The translations under genes and the position numbers were made by a program. DNA of 64,000 nucleotides from assembly GCA_002966495.1 (NCBI GenBank), contig CP016490.1, positions 2,666,001 through 2,730,000 on the forward strand, given 5' to 3'. Positions 29,556 through 38,053 of the stretch are shown here, in pieces (the first letter of the stretch is position 1; the number at the start of each line of letters is the position of its first letter). The stretch is from Halomonas sp. GFAJ-1 (GTDB lineage Bacteria > Pseudomonadota > Gammaproteobacteria > Pseudomonadales > Halomonadaceae). The notes under the pieces are model-generated. The model saw only the letters and a program-made list of their open reading frames with translations, did not search any database and was not told the DNA's origin.

Positions 29556-30389
29556 CTAGGATAATAGCGGAGTTTGCAGTTCTAAATGATTTGGATGCCA
29601 CAGTACCCTAGGTGCTTCCCCACTGACATGAAACTGCTTTTGATCCCTCATTAGCTGTATCAGAGTTGATGTCATTGCTTGCGATAACTCTGAAAAATCC
29701 TCAAAACATGTTTTGGCATAGTAGTGGGATGGCATAGCGACTCGACGATAAGCGACGGGTAAAGCTAAGTGATTAGCTTGGGTGTTGCTCTCCAGATAAA
29801 GCCCAATATCGGTTCGTATCTGGTGGACGCTGGGTTTATCTTCAAGTGCCTCTACCTTCTCAGATAAAAGGTCTGGAAGCGAGATAGCCGGGGTGGCGGG
29901 CTCTAAATGAGCCTGGAAGCACTCCAGTTGATTAGCATGGTACTTGGTAACCCCTAGCCCGTGAATTAGCTCTGGCGTACTGTAAAGGCGCATGAGAACA
30001 GTTTGTTTGGGTTGGCTCCTCACGATAGTGGTTTTAAAATGTCGCTCAGGAAGAGACAAGTGACGAACGCCACTGAGTGCATAGCGATAGTTGCGCGGCG
30101 TGAGCTGGTAACGACGATGGAAGGCCCGCGAAAAAGAGGAGTGGTTGAGATAGCCGCAGCGTAATGCAATTTGCGCTATATTCTGTGGAGTGAGCGAGAG
30201 TAAAACAGCTGCGCGCTCAAGACGCCTTTTTTCCCGGTAAGCGCTAGGCGATACATCAAAGCATTGCCGGAACTGGCGGCGTATTTGAGAAGATGAGTAA
30301 CCAAGGTGGTTAGCAAGGTCTTCGATACCCAGTGTTTTATCGAGTGTATCCTGCAGCCAGATCTCAGCTCGTGTCATTGCGTTGAACAT
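29556..30389 (-). CDS. AraC/Rob-type regulator with GyrI-like effector domain
   Basis: Encodes 277 residues. Two helix-turn-helix motifs lie at the N terminus (about 20-105), with LGIEDLANHLGYSSSQIRRQ and the AraC signature region IALRCGYLNHSSFSRAFHRR. The C-terminal half (about 115-277) fits a GyrI/SOUL-like small-molecule-binding domain, as in Rob and BmrR. Such proteins usually sense hydrophobic drugs or metabolites and activate efflux or stress genes. A strong AAGGAGG site precedes the ATG. An 8+8 inverted repeat lies just upstream at 30413-30442. No obvious target gene is adjacent. Confidence 0.85.
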   Translation of the reverse strand: MFNAMTRAEIWLQDTLDKTLGIEDLANHLGYSSSQIRRQFRQCFDVSPSAYREKRRLERAAVLLSLTPQNIAQIALRCGYLNHSSFSRAFHRRYQLTPRNYRYALSGVRHLSLPERHFKTTIVRSQPKQTVLMRLYSTPELIHGLGVTKYHANQLECFQAHLEPATPAISLPDLLSEKVEALEDKPSVHQIRTDIGLYLESNTQANHLALPVAYRRVAMPSHYYAKTCFEDFSELSQAMTSTLIQLMRDQKQFHVSGEAPRVLWHPNHLELQTPLLS

Positions 30390-30693
30390 TATCTGGCCTC
30401 CTTTGCGTGTAATTTACAGGTGAGATTTTGTTAGCCTGTAAAGCACCTTCTTGGTGCTAAGTGATCGTAATAAGCAGGCAAGCAATCAATAGAGCCAACT
30501 TCCTATGTGCTAGCGTTGCGAGTCTATGAAGAACCTTAAGTTAATGCTAATGCGGTAGCCCTCTCTTTATGCTTCTAAGAAGTGGCAAAGGCAAGTTTGC
30601 TCTATCGGTTTACGCGTTTGTGCACAGTTCTGTCATAAAAGTCTGCTGAATAGACGTATCGACCCTTTCATGTAAGGTGAAAATGAAATACTA
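30390..30693. other. Intergenic region between the AraC-type gene and the 111-aa gene
   Basis: Holds the upstream sequences of two divergent genes. Apart from the inverted repeat at 30413-30442 I see no further gene, repeat or terminator in it. Confidence 0.6.
30413..30442 (-). promoter_or_regulatory. Inverted repeat, candidate operator of the AraC-type gene
   Basis: TTTACAGG at 30413-30420 and CCTGTAAA at 30435-30442 are perfect inverted copies separated by 14 bases, so the half-sites are centred about two helical turns apart. The nearer half-site ends 24 bases before the regulator's start codon. Autoregulation is inference. Confidence 0.5.
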
Positions 30694-31029
30694 ATGAAAT
30701 ATCACAAGGTTGAAAAACAGCTGGACGAGCGTGAAAAGCTCCGTAAATTCCGCGAGCTAGATGATGCTTTTGCGCAAGCACTGCGTCAGTTGGATGATCC
30801 TAATAACAGTATGGATATCCCCACAGGGCCACCCGTGAGGTCGTTGGCAGATCTTGAGGCTGACGACCAAGCAGCACTCGCTGAAAACCGCGATCACGTG
30901 TTTAACGAACGCTTTAAGGCATTAATAAGTGAATATGGACTATCTGAGCGTGAGCTAAGCGAACTGATCCAGACGCTACTCACCTATGAACGGTGGGAGC
31001 TGCAAACAGTGCCTGCCCTGGAGAGTTAG
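30694..31029 (+). CDS. Hypothetical soluble protein
   Basis: Encodes 111 residues. The charged N-terminal helix (about 5-35, VEKQLDEREKLRKFRELDD) looks like a coiled coil. A Pro-rich bend (D-I-P-T-G-P-P) and a second helical half (about 60-105) follow. There are no membrane segments or cysteines. The ribosome-binding site is weak (AAGGTG about 15 bases upstream). It converges on the Tus-like gene, the two stops overlapping by four bases. I do not recognise the family. Confidence 0.55.
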   Translation: MKYHKVEKQLDEREKLRKFRELDDAFAQALRQLDDPNNSMDIPTGPPVRSLADLEADDQAALAENRDHVFNERFKALISEYGLSERELSELIQTLLTYERWELQTVPALES

Positions 31030-31898
31030 CGGTAGCGGTAGATACGCAAGCTGGGTAAAAAGGCTTCATGCTCTAATTTTTCATCGCGTCGCTTAGCCCT
31101 GGTGCGCTGGGTGGGTGGCTCAAGCGGTGGCATTTTTATGTGCGGAAGTTGCTGATTATGGTTAGGTACAATAAGCGGTAGGGCGACGTTCATTGCACGC
31201 CTTGTGTGGCCATCTTCTAAAGGTTCGGTGAAAAATAGGTTGGCCCGCATCAAGGGGGCCTGAGACTGCACCTGGGCGAGTGGCTCGTCGCTGGGGATAC
31301 CAGCCAACTTACGCAGCTGAATGCGGACATGAGCAGCGCCTGTATCCAACTGTAGGAGTTTTTGCTCAGCTTCTCGGACGGTTAATTTTTTTATTGAGCG
31401 CCCGCTGCTATACCAAGCAAAGCGCACCCGTGATACCGGTGCTGGGGCTATGGGAATGTGCCGCCAGCACTGCTTAAGGTGCAGCCGTGCTAAACCGCCC
31501 TTACGCAGCACCTTATCAACGTCAGGGTGGCGCTGGGGTAAGCGATGTTTTGCTTGGCTAAGGGTTTTCGGGTGTGCCTGTTTAATGCGTTGTAGCAGTT
31601 CGCTGATCTGCGCTTTAGCACGGTTAACCGCATTAAATTTTTCGAGTAAGGTGTCATCCGCAGCGATGAGCGCAATGTAATTACGTGTTTCGCGCCCATC
31701 TTGGCCTTGCTGATGCCACATATCGAGCAGCGCTTGGCGCAGCCAGGACGTGTTCTCATGGAATGGCTGAAAGTGCCATGTCGCCGCCTGCTGCTGCTCA
31801 TAATACGTTGCTGCCTGATCAATAGTGACCATCAAGTCATCGAAACGAGCATCAAGCTCATGAAGTAAGTGATAAACAGGCAGGACATTATCGTTCAT
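31026..31898 (-). CDS. tus: DNA replication terminus site-binding protein (Tus homologue)
   Basis: Encodes 290 residues (E. coli Tus has 309). The block VRFAWYSSGRSIKKLTVRE (about 156-174) lines up with the E. coli Tus segment LRFGWANKHIIKNLHRDE as I remember it. The C-terminal pattern is also shared: a basic linker, then A-N-L-F-F-T-E-P, R-R-A-M, A-L-P-L-I-V-P-N, and a short final strand L-R-I-Y-R-Y-R in place of L-H-L-Y. Tus binds Ter sites and blocks DnaB from one side, trapping replication forks near the terminus. It is the last gene after yacG, 16 bases downstream. I see no Ter-like site at its promoter. Confidence 0.75.
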   Translation of the reverse strand: MNDNVLPVYHLLHELDARFDDLMVTIDQAATYYEQQQAATWHFQPFHENTSWLRQALLDMWHQQGQDGRETRNYIALIAADDTLLEKFNAVNRAKAQISELLQRIKQAHPKTLSQAKHRLPQRHPDVDKVLRKGGLARLHLKQCWRHIPIAPAPVSRVRFAWYSSGRSIKKLTVREAEQKLLQLDTGAAHVRIQLRKLAGIPSDEPLAQVQSQAPLMRANLFFTEPLEDGHTRRAMNVALPLIVPNHNQQLPHIKMPPLEPPTQRTRAKRRDEKLEHEAFLPSLRIYRYR

Positions 31899-31914
31899 GG
31901 CAGCAAACTCTGAG

Positions 31915-32148
31915 CTAGGAGAGCGGGGCGTCTTTATCCGCTTGGGCGAGCAGTGTGTCTAGATCGGCTTCGTCCATGGCGGATTCGCCCGAAATACGGT
32001 GGGACTCTTCAGCCCAGGCGCCTAAGTCAAGCAACTGGCAGCGCTTGCTGCAAAAAGGGCGATAGGCGCTCTCGGGGCTCCAGGTGACACGCTTGCTGCA
32101 CTGCGGGCAAGCGACCTCAAGCGGTGCATCGTTGGCGGGCGTTGGCAT
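31915..32148 (-). CDS. yacG: DNA gyrase inhibitor YacG, zinc-binding
   Basis: Encodes 77 residues. Four zinc-binding cysteines occur as CPQC (about 14-17) and CSKRC (about 33-37), with the family core [10 protein letters not shown] and the tail [10 protein letters not shown]. In E. coli YacG binds GyrB and blocks DNA binding by gyrase. It follows coaE by 15 bases, as in many gammaproteobacteria. AAGGAGAGCTTTATG provides the start. Confidence 0.92.
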   Translation of the reverse strand: MPTPANDAPLEVACPQCSKRVTWSPESAYRPFCSKRCQLLDLGAWAEESHRISGESAMDEADLDTLLAQADKDAPLS

Positions 32149-32163
32149 AAAGCTCTCCTTGAG

Positions 32164-32760
32164 CTACTGGTGTTCGTTTCGGTAACGCTGATCAAGCTGC
32201 TTTACTTGTTGCATCATCGAAGCATGATCCCCGCTGTTGTCAATAACGTCATCTGCCTTCGCGAGGCGCGCTTCACGGGGTAGCTGGGCGGCGAGAATAG
32301 CATGCACCTGAGCCTCACTCACGCCATCTCGTTCATGGGTTCGAGAAAGCTGTATGTCAACAGGCACATCCACCACAATGGTGCGGTTTACTAGCCTGTC
32401 TTGGCCTGACTCAAATAGTAGCGGCGAGACAAGCAAGACATAGGGCGAGTGGTGGTGCAAGCGCTCAAGGTGTACCAGGATACGCTCACGCACGCGAGGG
32501 TGGGTTACCGACTCCAGCCATTGGCGCTCGGCTGGGGCTTCAAACACAATACTGCGCAGGGCCGCCCGATTCAGCGTGCCGTCCGCTTGCAGCACGCTCT
32601 CTCCAAAACGTTCGGCAATCGAAGTAAGCGCTGGTTCGCCGGGCATCACTACTTCTCTTGCGACATCGTCGGCATCCACCCAGCCTATTCCCAGCGCGCC
32701 AAACGCCCGAGCAACGGTAGACTTACCCGAGCCGATACCGCCTGTTAATCCAACGATCAT
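32164..32760 (-). CDS. coaE: Dephospho-CoA kinase
   Basis: Encodes 198 residues. The P-loop GLTGGIGSGKST is at about 4-15, followed by the D-A-D-D-V-A-R motif (about 30-36) and LVSPLLFESGQ (about 106-116), which form the dephospho-CoA site and lid. It catalyses the last step of CoA synthesis. It is preceded by AAGGAGCAGCC and lies in the pilBCD-coaE-yacG order. Confidence 0.95.
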   Translation of the reverse strand: MIVGLTGGIGSGKSTVARAFGALGIGWVDADDVAREVVMPGEPALTSIAERFGESVLQADGTLNRAALRSIVFEAPAERQWLESVTHPRVRERILVHLERLHHHSPYVLLVSPLLFESGQDRLVNRTIVVDVPVDIQLSRTHERDGVSEAQVHAILAAQLPREARLAKADDVIDNSGDHASMMQQVKQLDQRYRNEHQ

Positions 32761-32853
32761 GGCTGCTCCTTAGTAGTGGCGCTGTAAATAATAATAATGC
32801 GCATAGATAATAAACTAGCCGCAGCCACCGTGACGAAATAGCGGTTTAACTAG

Positions 32854-32889
32854 TTCTTCAAGTAATTCTTCAAGTAGTGGTTCAAGTGG
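32854..32889. repeat. 12-bp tandem repeat between pilD and coaE
   Basis: Three units in a row: TTCTTCAAGTAA, TTCTTCAAGTAG and TGGTTCAAGTGG. On the minus strand one frame reads them as repeated Leu-Leu-Glu-Glu within an open stretch ending at 32815. No good start or ribosome-binding site is visible for it. Confidence 0.65.
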
Positions 32890-32909
32890 CTGTGCCAATA
32901 GCTTAAGCG

Positions 32910-33755
32910 CTAATAAAGCAACGATGTATAGAGCGCCATCAGCTCATTGCCCGCTAGCAGACAAATCCACCCCGCCAGGGCTAAAAAAGGGCCAAAAGGT
33001 AGTGGCTGGCCGCGTAAATGAGGGGAGCGTGCTTGTGCCGCTAAGCCAACAAGAGCGCCAATACCTGCTGATAACACCAACAGCAGCGGCAGCATGGGCC
33101 AGCCGACCCAGGCACCTAACGCCGCTAGCAGCTTGAAGTCGCCAAACCCCATGCCTTCTTTGCCGGTCATTAGTTTAAACAGCCAGTAAAAGCTCCACAG
33201 TATTAGGTAGCCCGCCATAGCGCCAATAACGGCACTGGGCAACATAATAGGCTGGAAGAGCAGTTGATAGAGCAAGCCAGCCCAAAGCAGCGGCAGGGTT
33301 AAAATATCTGGCAGCAGATACGTGCGAAAATCGATCACGGCTAAAGCAAGCAGCGTTAAACAGGCCGCATAAATAAACAGAGCGCTTGCCGTTGCACCGT
33401 AAAGCGCTACGACAGCAACTGCTAATAGCCCACCCATAAGCTCTACCAGCGGATACTGCGCACTAATGGGGGTCTGGCAGTGGGCACACTTGCCGCGTCG
33501 TTTTAACCAGCCGAGCAAAGGCAGGTTGTCGTGCCAGGCAATGGGGTGCTCGCAGCGTGGGCACATCGACCCCGGCGTTGCGAGATTAAACCGGGGTGAG
33601 GTTTCTGCGGGAAGCTCAAGCGCGGCCCGGGCTTCATTGCGCCAGCTACGCATCAGCATCACCGGCAGGCGAGTGATCACAACATTTAAAAAACTGCCAA
33701 AGCAAAGCCCGATAAGTAGCGCGAAGAGGTACAAGAGTGTTGGCGGAAAGCCCAT
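32910..33755 (-). CDS. pilD: Prepilin leader peptidase / N-methyltransferase
   Basis: Encodes 281 residues with about eight membrane spans. The zinc-knuckle cysteines are CPRCEHP and CAHCQTP (about 64-95). The aspartyl protease pair is in DFRTYLLPD (about 146-154) and the GMGFGDFKL motif (about 200-208). It cuts the short prepilin leaders of the two pilins at 37063 and 37571 after Gly and methylates the new N-terminal Phe. It is the third gene of pilB-pilC-pilD. Confidence 0.95.
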   Translation of the reverse strand: MGFPPTLLYLFALLIGLCFGSFLNVVITRLPVMLMRSWRNEARAALELPAETSPRFNLATPGSMCPRCEHPIAWHDNLPLLGWLKRRGKCAHCQTPISAQYPLVELMGGLLAVAVVALYGATASALFIYAACLTLLALAVIDFRTYLLPDILTLPLLWAGLLYQLLFQPIMLPSAVIGAMAGYLILWSFYWLFKLMTGKEGMGFGDFKLLAALGAWVGWPMLPLLLVLSAGIGALVGLAAQARSPHLRGQPLPFGPFLALAGWICLLAGNELMALYTSLLY

Positions 33756-33807
33756 AAAGCTCCTAATGATTTAACCGATAAATGGCGAATAAAAGCGAGG
33801 TGTGCAC

Positions 33808-35037
33808 TTAAAGGGCGGTGCCGATCTCAAAAATTGGCAGGTACATGGATACGACTACGCCACCGACTAACGTACCCAGCACAACAATAATAACGGGCTC
33901 CATGAGCGAGGTTAGCGCATCCACTTTGTTTTCGACTTCTTCTTCGTAATAGTCAGCAACACGGTTAAGCATGGCATCTAAAGAGCCGGCTTCTTCCCCG
34001 ATACTGACCATCTGAACCGCGAGGGCGGGGAATCGGTTGGTCATACGCATGGCAAAATGGAGCTGTTGGCCGGTAGTCACATCTTGGCGTACTTCGTTAA
34101 TCGCTTTGCTATACACGCGGTTGTCTGCAGCCCCTGCGGCGGTTTCAAGCCCTTCCACCAGCGGCACGCCTGAGGCGAACGTCGTGGCCAGGGTGCGGGT
34201 GAACCGGGAAACGGCAGATTTGTTCATAATATCGCCTATCACAGGAAGTCTCAGCATCAAGCCATCTAGTCGATAGGCTAGGGCGTAAGAGCGCCTTGCG
34301 GCGGCTTTAAGAAGCATGACGCCACCCACTAGCATACCTAGTGCATAGAGCCAATATCGCTGCGCTAATTCGGATAAATTCACCGTGAACTGGGTAAGTG
34401 CGGGTAGCTCGGCGCCAAATCCCTGGAACATGCTTTCAAATTCTGGCACGACTTTAATCAGTAGCAGCATGGTAACAGCGACACCAATGGCCATGACGGC
34501 GGTGGGGTACCAAAGGGCTTTTTTAACCCGGTTTTTAAGTGATTCTACTTTCTCTTTATAGCTGGCAATACGCTCCAGCATTTGATCCAGTGCGCCCGCT
34601 TGTTCGCCAGCATCCACGAGGTTTACAAACAGCCGGTCAAACTGCTTAGGGTGTTTGGCCATTGCGCTTGAGAGGCTATCGCCCGAGGAAACGTCTTCCA
34701 TGATTTGCTGGGTAAGCGCCACCATAGCAGGCTTTTTAAGGCTTTCAGACACTGCCTGGAGCGCTTGTAGAATGGGGATGCCTGCACGCACCATGGTGGC
34801 CATCTGTCGGGCAAAGACCATAATATCGACGTTGGTAACTTTGCCACGCCCACTAAAACTGCTGCGTTTTTGGATTTTAGTGGCGATAATACGTTGTTTA
34901 GCCAGTTGCTCAACAATATCAGTTTTTGTACGGCCAATGAGCTCCCCGCGCATCGGCCTATCCTGTGGGCCTGTGCCTGCCCATTTCCAGCGATAAAGTG
35001 GCGCCCGCTTTGTTTGGCGTGCTTTTACTTTAGCCAT
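33808..35037 (-). CDS. pilC: Type IV pilus inner-membrane platform protein
   Basis: Encodes 409 residues. Two GspF-type cytoplasmic domains (about 70-195 and 275-400), each starting with an ARQMATMVRAGIPILQAL-like helix bundle, alternate with three membrane segments. MEPVIIVVLGTLVGGVVVSMYLPIF near the C terminus is the usual last span. PilC links the pilin pool to the PilB motor. It starts eight bases after pilB ends. Confidence 0.95.
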   Translation of the reverse strand: MAKVKARQTKRAPLYRWKWAGTGPQDRPMRGELIGRTKTDIVEQLAKQRIIATKIQKRSSFSGRGKVTNVDIMVFARQMATMVRAGIPILQALQAVSESLKKPAMVALTQQIMEDVSSGDSLSSAMAKHPKQFDRLFVNLVDAGEQAGALDQMLERIASYKEKVESLKNRVKKALWYPTAVMAIGVAVTMLLLIKVVPEFESMFQGFGAELPALTQFTVNLSELAQRYWLYALGMLVGGVMLLKAAARRSYALAYRLDGLMLRLPVIGDIMNKSAVSRFTRTLATTFASGVPLVEGLETAAGAADNRVYSKAINEVRQDVTTGQQLHFAMRMTNRFPALAVQMVSIGEEAGSLDAMLNRVADYYEEEVENKVDALTSLMEPVIIVVLGTLVGGVVVSMYLPIFEIGTAL

Positions 35038-35045
35038 GTCGCTGC

Positions 35046-36809
35046 TTACTCCTTACTAATTCGGTTAACTTCTTCAAGACTGGTGCTGCCATCTAAAACC
35101 CGGCTTAAGCAGCTTTGGTGGAGGCTTGTATGACCCTCTTTGCGCGCTAATTGCTCGATCTCGATGGAGTTACCATCGCGCATAATAAGTTGGCGCATGT
35201 CATCAGACACCGGCAATACCTCATAAACACCGATCCGTCCTTTGTAGCCCTGAGTACATTGCTTACAGCCTTTGGCTTGGTAAATAGTGGCGTTGCGGAT
35301 GTCAAGCTGGCTAAACCCTGCCTTACGTAGTGCCTCAGCGGGAATTTCCGCAGGGGTTTTACATAGATTACAAAGCCTGCGAGCTAAGCGCTGAGCGATA
35401 ATTAAGCTCACCGAGCTGGCAATGTTGTAGGAGGCGACGCCCATATTAGCCAAACGAGTAAGGGTTTCTGCTGCCGAGTTAGTGTGAACGGTTGAGAGCA
35501 CCAGGTGGCCGGTTTGCGCCGCTTTTACCGCTATTTCAGCGGTTTCGAGATCGCGTATTTCACCTACCATGACCACATCCGGGTCTTGACGTAAAAATGC
35601 CCGAAGGGCGCTGGCAAAGTTTAAGCCAATCTTGGGCAGCACGTTGACTTGGTTAATTCCCGATACCTTGATTTCCACCGGGTCTTCGGCGGTACAAATA
35701 TTGCGCTCAATTTGGTTGAGCATATTAATGCCGGTATACAGCGTGACGGTTTTACCGCTGCCGGTGGGGCCGGTGACCAAAATCATCCCTTGGGGCTTTT
35801 TAAGTGCGCTTTCATACGCCGCCTGCTGCGCCGGGTTAAAGCCGAGCTGATCAATGCCAAGCTGAGCCGATGCCGGGTCTAGAATACGCAGCACCACCTT
35901 TTCACCGTAGACCGTGGGCAGTGAGTTCACCCTAAAATCAATTGAGCGGCTTCGCGACAGCTGTAATTTAATACCGCCATCTTGTGGCAAGCGGCGCTCC
36001 GAAATATCCAGTCGCGACATTATTTTTAGCCGCGCTGCAATGCGGTGGCGTAGTGCGAACGGTGGGCGGGCTATTTCAAGCAGCATGCCGTCTATACGAA
36101 AACGCACCCTATAGAGTGTTTCATAAGGCTCGAAGTGAATATCCGAAGCGCCGCGGCTAATCGCGTCCAGCAGTATTTTATTGACGAATTTTACGACCGG
36201 CGCGTCTTCACTATCTTGGTCGGGCGCATCGAGAGTGACCTCTTCACCATCAGCGTTGTGCACAACGTTCAGTGCGTTAATCGCGTCGTCAACGTTCTCT
36301 AGCTCATCGAGCATACTCCGCTCGTTTTGCGCTAGGTATTGAATGAGGGTAGTTTTTAGCTGGTCTGCCGGGGCTAGCACGCCATCCACACTTAAGCCGG
36401 TGGCAAACTGCAGCTCATCAAGCTGGGTCAAGGTCGCTGGATAAGGCACCGCAACGGTTAAGCGGTGACCGTGGCGTGCGAGAGGCAGAATATCCAGCTT
36501 TTCGAGAATTTTGACCGGGTAATCATTAGCCGGTGGCAACGCATTAATCCGGACTGAGTCAAGATCAATCACCGGTAGCCCGTACTCCCAGGCCGCGGCC
36601 AAGGCGGCGGCATCGGCATCCACCAGCCCGCTTTCCACTACGTGCTGTAATAGCGAAATATCCAGCTCTGCAGCGGTAGACTCAGCAACAGCCGCCTGGG
36701 CATCGGTTAATGAGCCGTGTTTCACCAGCCGTTCAGCAATACCACGCAGGCCGCCGTTTAAGGCTGCATGGCTAAGGGTAGATTCGGGGGCGGGTTGACG
36801 CATGGGCAT
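35046..36809 (-). CDS. pilB: Type IV pilus assembly ATPase
   Basis: Encodes 587 residues. A GspE N-terminal domain (about 40-170) is followed by the motor core: Walker A GPTGSGKTVTLY (about 344-355), Asp box MVGEIRDLETAEIA (about 410-423) and His box LVLSTVHTNSAAETL (about 433-447). A zinc tetracysteine module contains CNLC and CKQC (about 475-520). It powers pilus extension. The retraction ATPase PilT is not in the window. It is divergent from pilA across 253 bases. Confidence 0.96.
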   Translation of the reverse strand: MPMRQPAPESTLSHAALNGGLRGIAERLVKHGSLTDAQAAVAESTAAELDISLLQHVVESGLVDADAAALAAAWEYGLPVIDLDSVRINALPPANDYPVKILEKLDILPLARHGHRLTVAVPYPATLTQLDELQFATGLSVDGVLAPADQLKTTLIQYLAQNERSMLDELENVDDAINALNVVHNADGEEVTLDAPDQDSEDAPVVKFVNKILLDAISRGASDIHFEPYETLYRVRFRIDGMLLEIARPPFALRHRIAARLKIMSRLDISERRLPQDGGIKLQLSRSRSIDFRVNSLPTVYGEKVVLRILDPASAQLGIDQLGFNPAQQAAYESALKKPQGMILVTGPTGSGKTVTLYTGINMLNQIERNICTAEDPVEIKVSGINQVNVLPKIGLNFASALRAFLRQDPDVVMVGEIRDLETAEIAVKAAQTGHLVLSTVHTNSAAETLTRLANMGVASYNIASSVSLIIAQRLARRLCNLCKTPAEIPAEALRKAGFSQLDIRNATIYQAKGCKQCTQGYKGRIGVYEVLPVSDDMRQLIMRDGNSIEIEQLARKEGHTSLHQSCLSRVLDGSTSLEEVNRISKE

Positions 36810-36908
36810 CTCGACGGCGTGATAAATGTAGCGCCCTTTTTACCATAGATGCTTAATTCTAGGTACTTCTAGGCTTATATACGCAACTCTTGACTGTCAT
36901 CAAAAAGG

Positions 36909-36935
36909 GTGACAAAACCGTCATTCGTGTATGAT
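36909..36935 (+). promoter_or_regulatory. Possible sigma70-like promoter upstream of pilA
   Basis: GTGACA at 36909 and TATGAT at 36930 are separated by 15 bases, a short spacer. I looked for the sigma54 pattern that drives pilA in Pseudomonas and found no good -24/-12 match. The 5' leader would be about 120 bases. Confidence 0.35.
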
Positions 36936-37062
36936 GTACCTAGTTGCCATGGCGACGGCGGTAAGCTAATGTAACGCAATACTTAGCTAGGCAATGTTAG
37001 TGGCAGTAAAGCTAACAAGTGGCCACCTATAAAATGATGATTCAATATCGCAAGGGAATTAT

Positions 37063-37509
37063 ATGATGCAAACAAACCAAATTAATCGACCTCGCAGCTT
37101 AAAACAGCAGGGTTTCACCCTCATCGAATTGCTGATCGTGGTGGCGATTATCGGTATTTTGGCGGCGGTGGGTGTACCGCAGTATGGTAATTATTTAAAT
37201 CGCGCTGAAGCAAGTGCTTGTGCTGGAGAGCTAAACTCATTCCGCTCCCTTTCTGTTGCAGAGTCTTCCGCTGGCGCTGATTTCGAAGATGGTCCCGCGG
37301 ATAACTTTTCTTTTGAGGCTTGTGAGATTGACGGAACGACACAAGAAAATCTATTCGAAAGTTTTGCTGGAACATTCGAAGAACCGGACGAAAACAACAC
37401 TATTTTCCCATTAACAGTAACTACACAAAATCGTAACCAAAACGTCTTTGTGCTAGCGACTGGCTCCATTACAGTCAATGATCCTACAGTCAATGATCCA
37501 GATGCGTAA
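37063..37509 (+). CDS. pilA: Type IV major-pilin-like protein
   Basis: Encodes 148 residues. The prepilin leader of 16-17 residues ends in K-Q-Q-G, and the mature protein starts [14 protein letters not shown] with the required Glu at position 5. The hydrophobic helix runs to about residue 45. The globular part holds cysteines in A-S-A-C and F-E-A-C that may form a disulfide. The last residues are repeats of T-V-N-D-P from a 15-bp tandem duplication. The globular half is more AT-rich and acidic than neighbouring genes, as often seen in variable pilins. AAGGGAATTAT precedes the two ATG codons. Confidence 0.88.
   Translation: MMQTNQINRPRSLKQQGFTLIELLIVVAIIGILAAVGVPQYGNYLNRAEASACAGELNSFRSLSVAESSAGADFEDGPADNFSFEACEIDGTTQENLFESFAGTFEEPDENNTIFPLTVTTQNRNQNVFVLATGSITVNDPTVNDPDA
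37471..37500 (+). repeat. 15-bp in-frame tandem duplication at the pilin 3' end
   Basis: ACAGTCAATGATCC followed by T at 37471-37485 is repeated with a final A at 37486-37500. It adds five residues to the pilin C terminus. Confidence 0.85.
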
Positions 37510-37530
37510 TATCTAGTTTTTGCTCTTAGC

Positions 37531-37555
37531 AAGCCGCCCAGCAGGGCGGCTTTTG
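37531..37555 (+). terminator. Terminator between the two pilin genes
   Basis: AAGCCGCCC-AGCA-GGGCGGCTT makes a nine-base-pair stem followed by TTG and a weak T run. It separates pilA from the second pilin gene, allowing much higher expression of the first. Confidence 0.8.
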
Positions 37556-37570
37556 TATTAGGTGACGCGC

Positions 37571-37960
37571 ATGAAAAAATATAAACACAAACATGCTGAT
37601 GGTTTCACCCTTATCGAGCTTCTTATTGTGGTGGCCATTGTCGCTATCTTGGCAGGCGTTAGCCTACCCACTTTTCTTGCCTACCTCGACCGCTCTGCCT
37701 TTGGTGCCTGCCAGCAGGAGTTAAGCACCTTTAAAACTCAAGTGCTGGCAACAGATAACCTTGACGATGCCTTAAGGCCCTTTAATTTTGGCGCCTGCCA
37801 AGTGGGCGGTGCTGGCCAACCAGCGCAAGCAGCAGTGGCCGATGCCTTTCGGGGCGTGTTCGAAGAGGGCAGCGCCGCACTGACTTTAGATACTCAACGC
37901 CCAGGGGTTCAGGCGCAAATTACTGCCCAGGGTGTTATTGAGCGTATAACGTCGCCATAA
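37571..37960 (+). CDS. Second type IV pilin-like protein
   Basis: Encodes 129 residues from the ATG at 37571; a GTG nine bases earlier is possible. The leader M-K-K-Y-K-H-K-H-A-D-G is followed by [13 protein letters not shown], the same processing site as PilA. Two cysteines lie in F-G-A-C-Q-Q-E-L and F-G-A-C-Q-V-G, at positions similar to the first pilin. It is probably a minor or alternative pilin that arose by duplication. It is shorter, and its base use is closer to the chromosome average. Confidence 0.85.
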   Translation: MKKYKHKHADGFTLIELLIVVAIVAILAGVSLPTFLAYLDRSAFGACQQELSTFKTQVLATDNLDDALRPFNFGACQVGGAGQPAQAAVADAFRGVFEEGSAALTLDTQRPGVQAQITAQGVIERITSP

Positions 37961-38053
37961 GGCTTAAAGCATTCCTCCCCAAATACCCTACCTTCCATAC
38001 TGCCTGCGCATTTGCGCTCTACACTCAAAGCTCCTGCCACCAAGGAGTAAGTT

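Noticed and set aside
36941..37062. Sigma54 promoter for pilA
   Set aside because: TGGCAG near 37011 lacks a matching TTGC element at the right distance.
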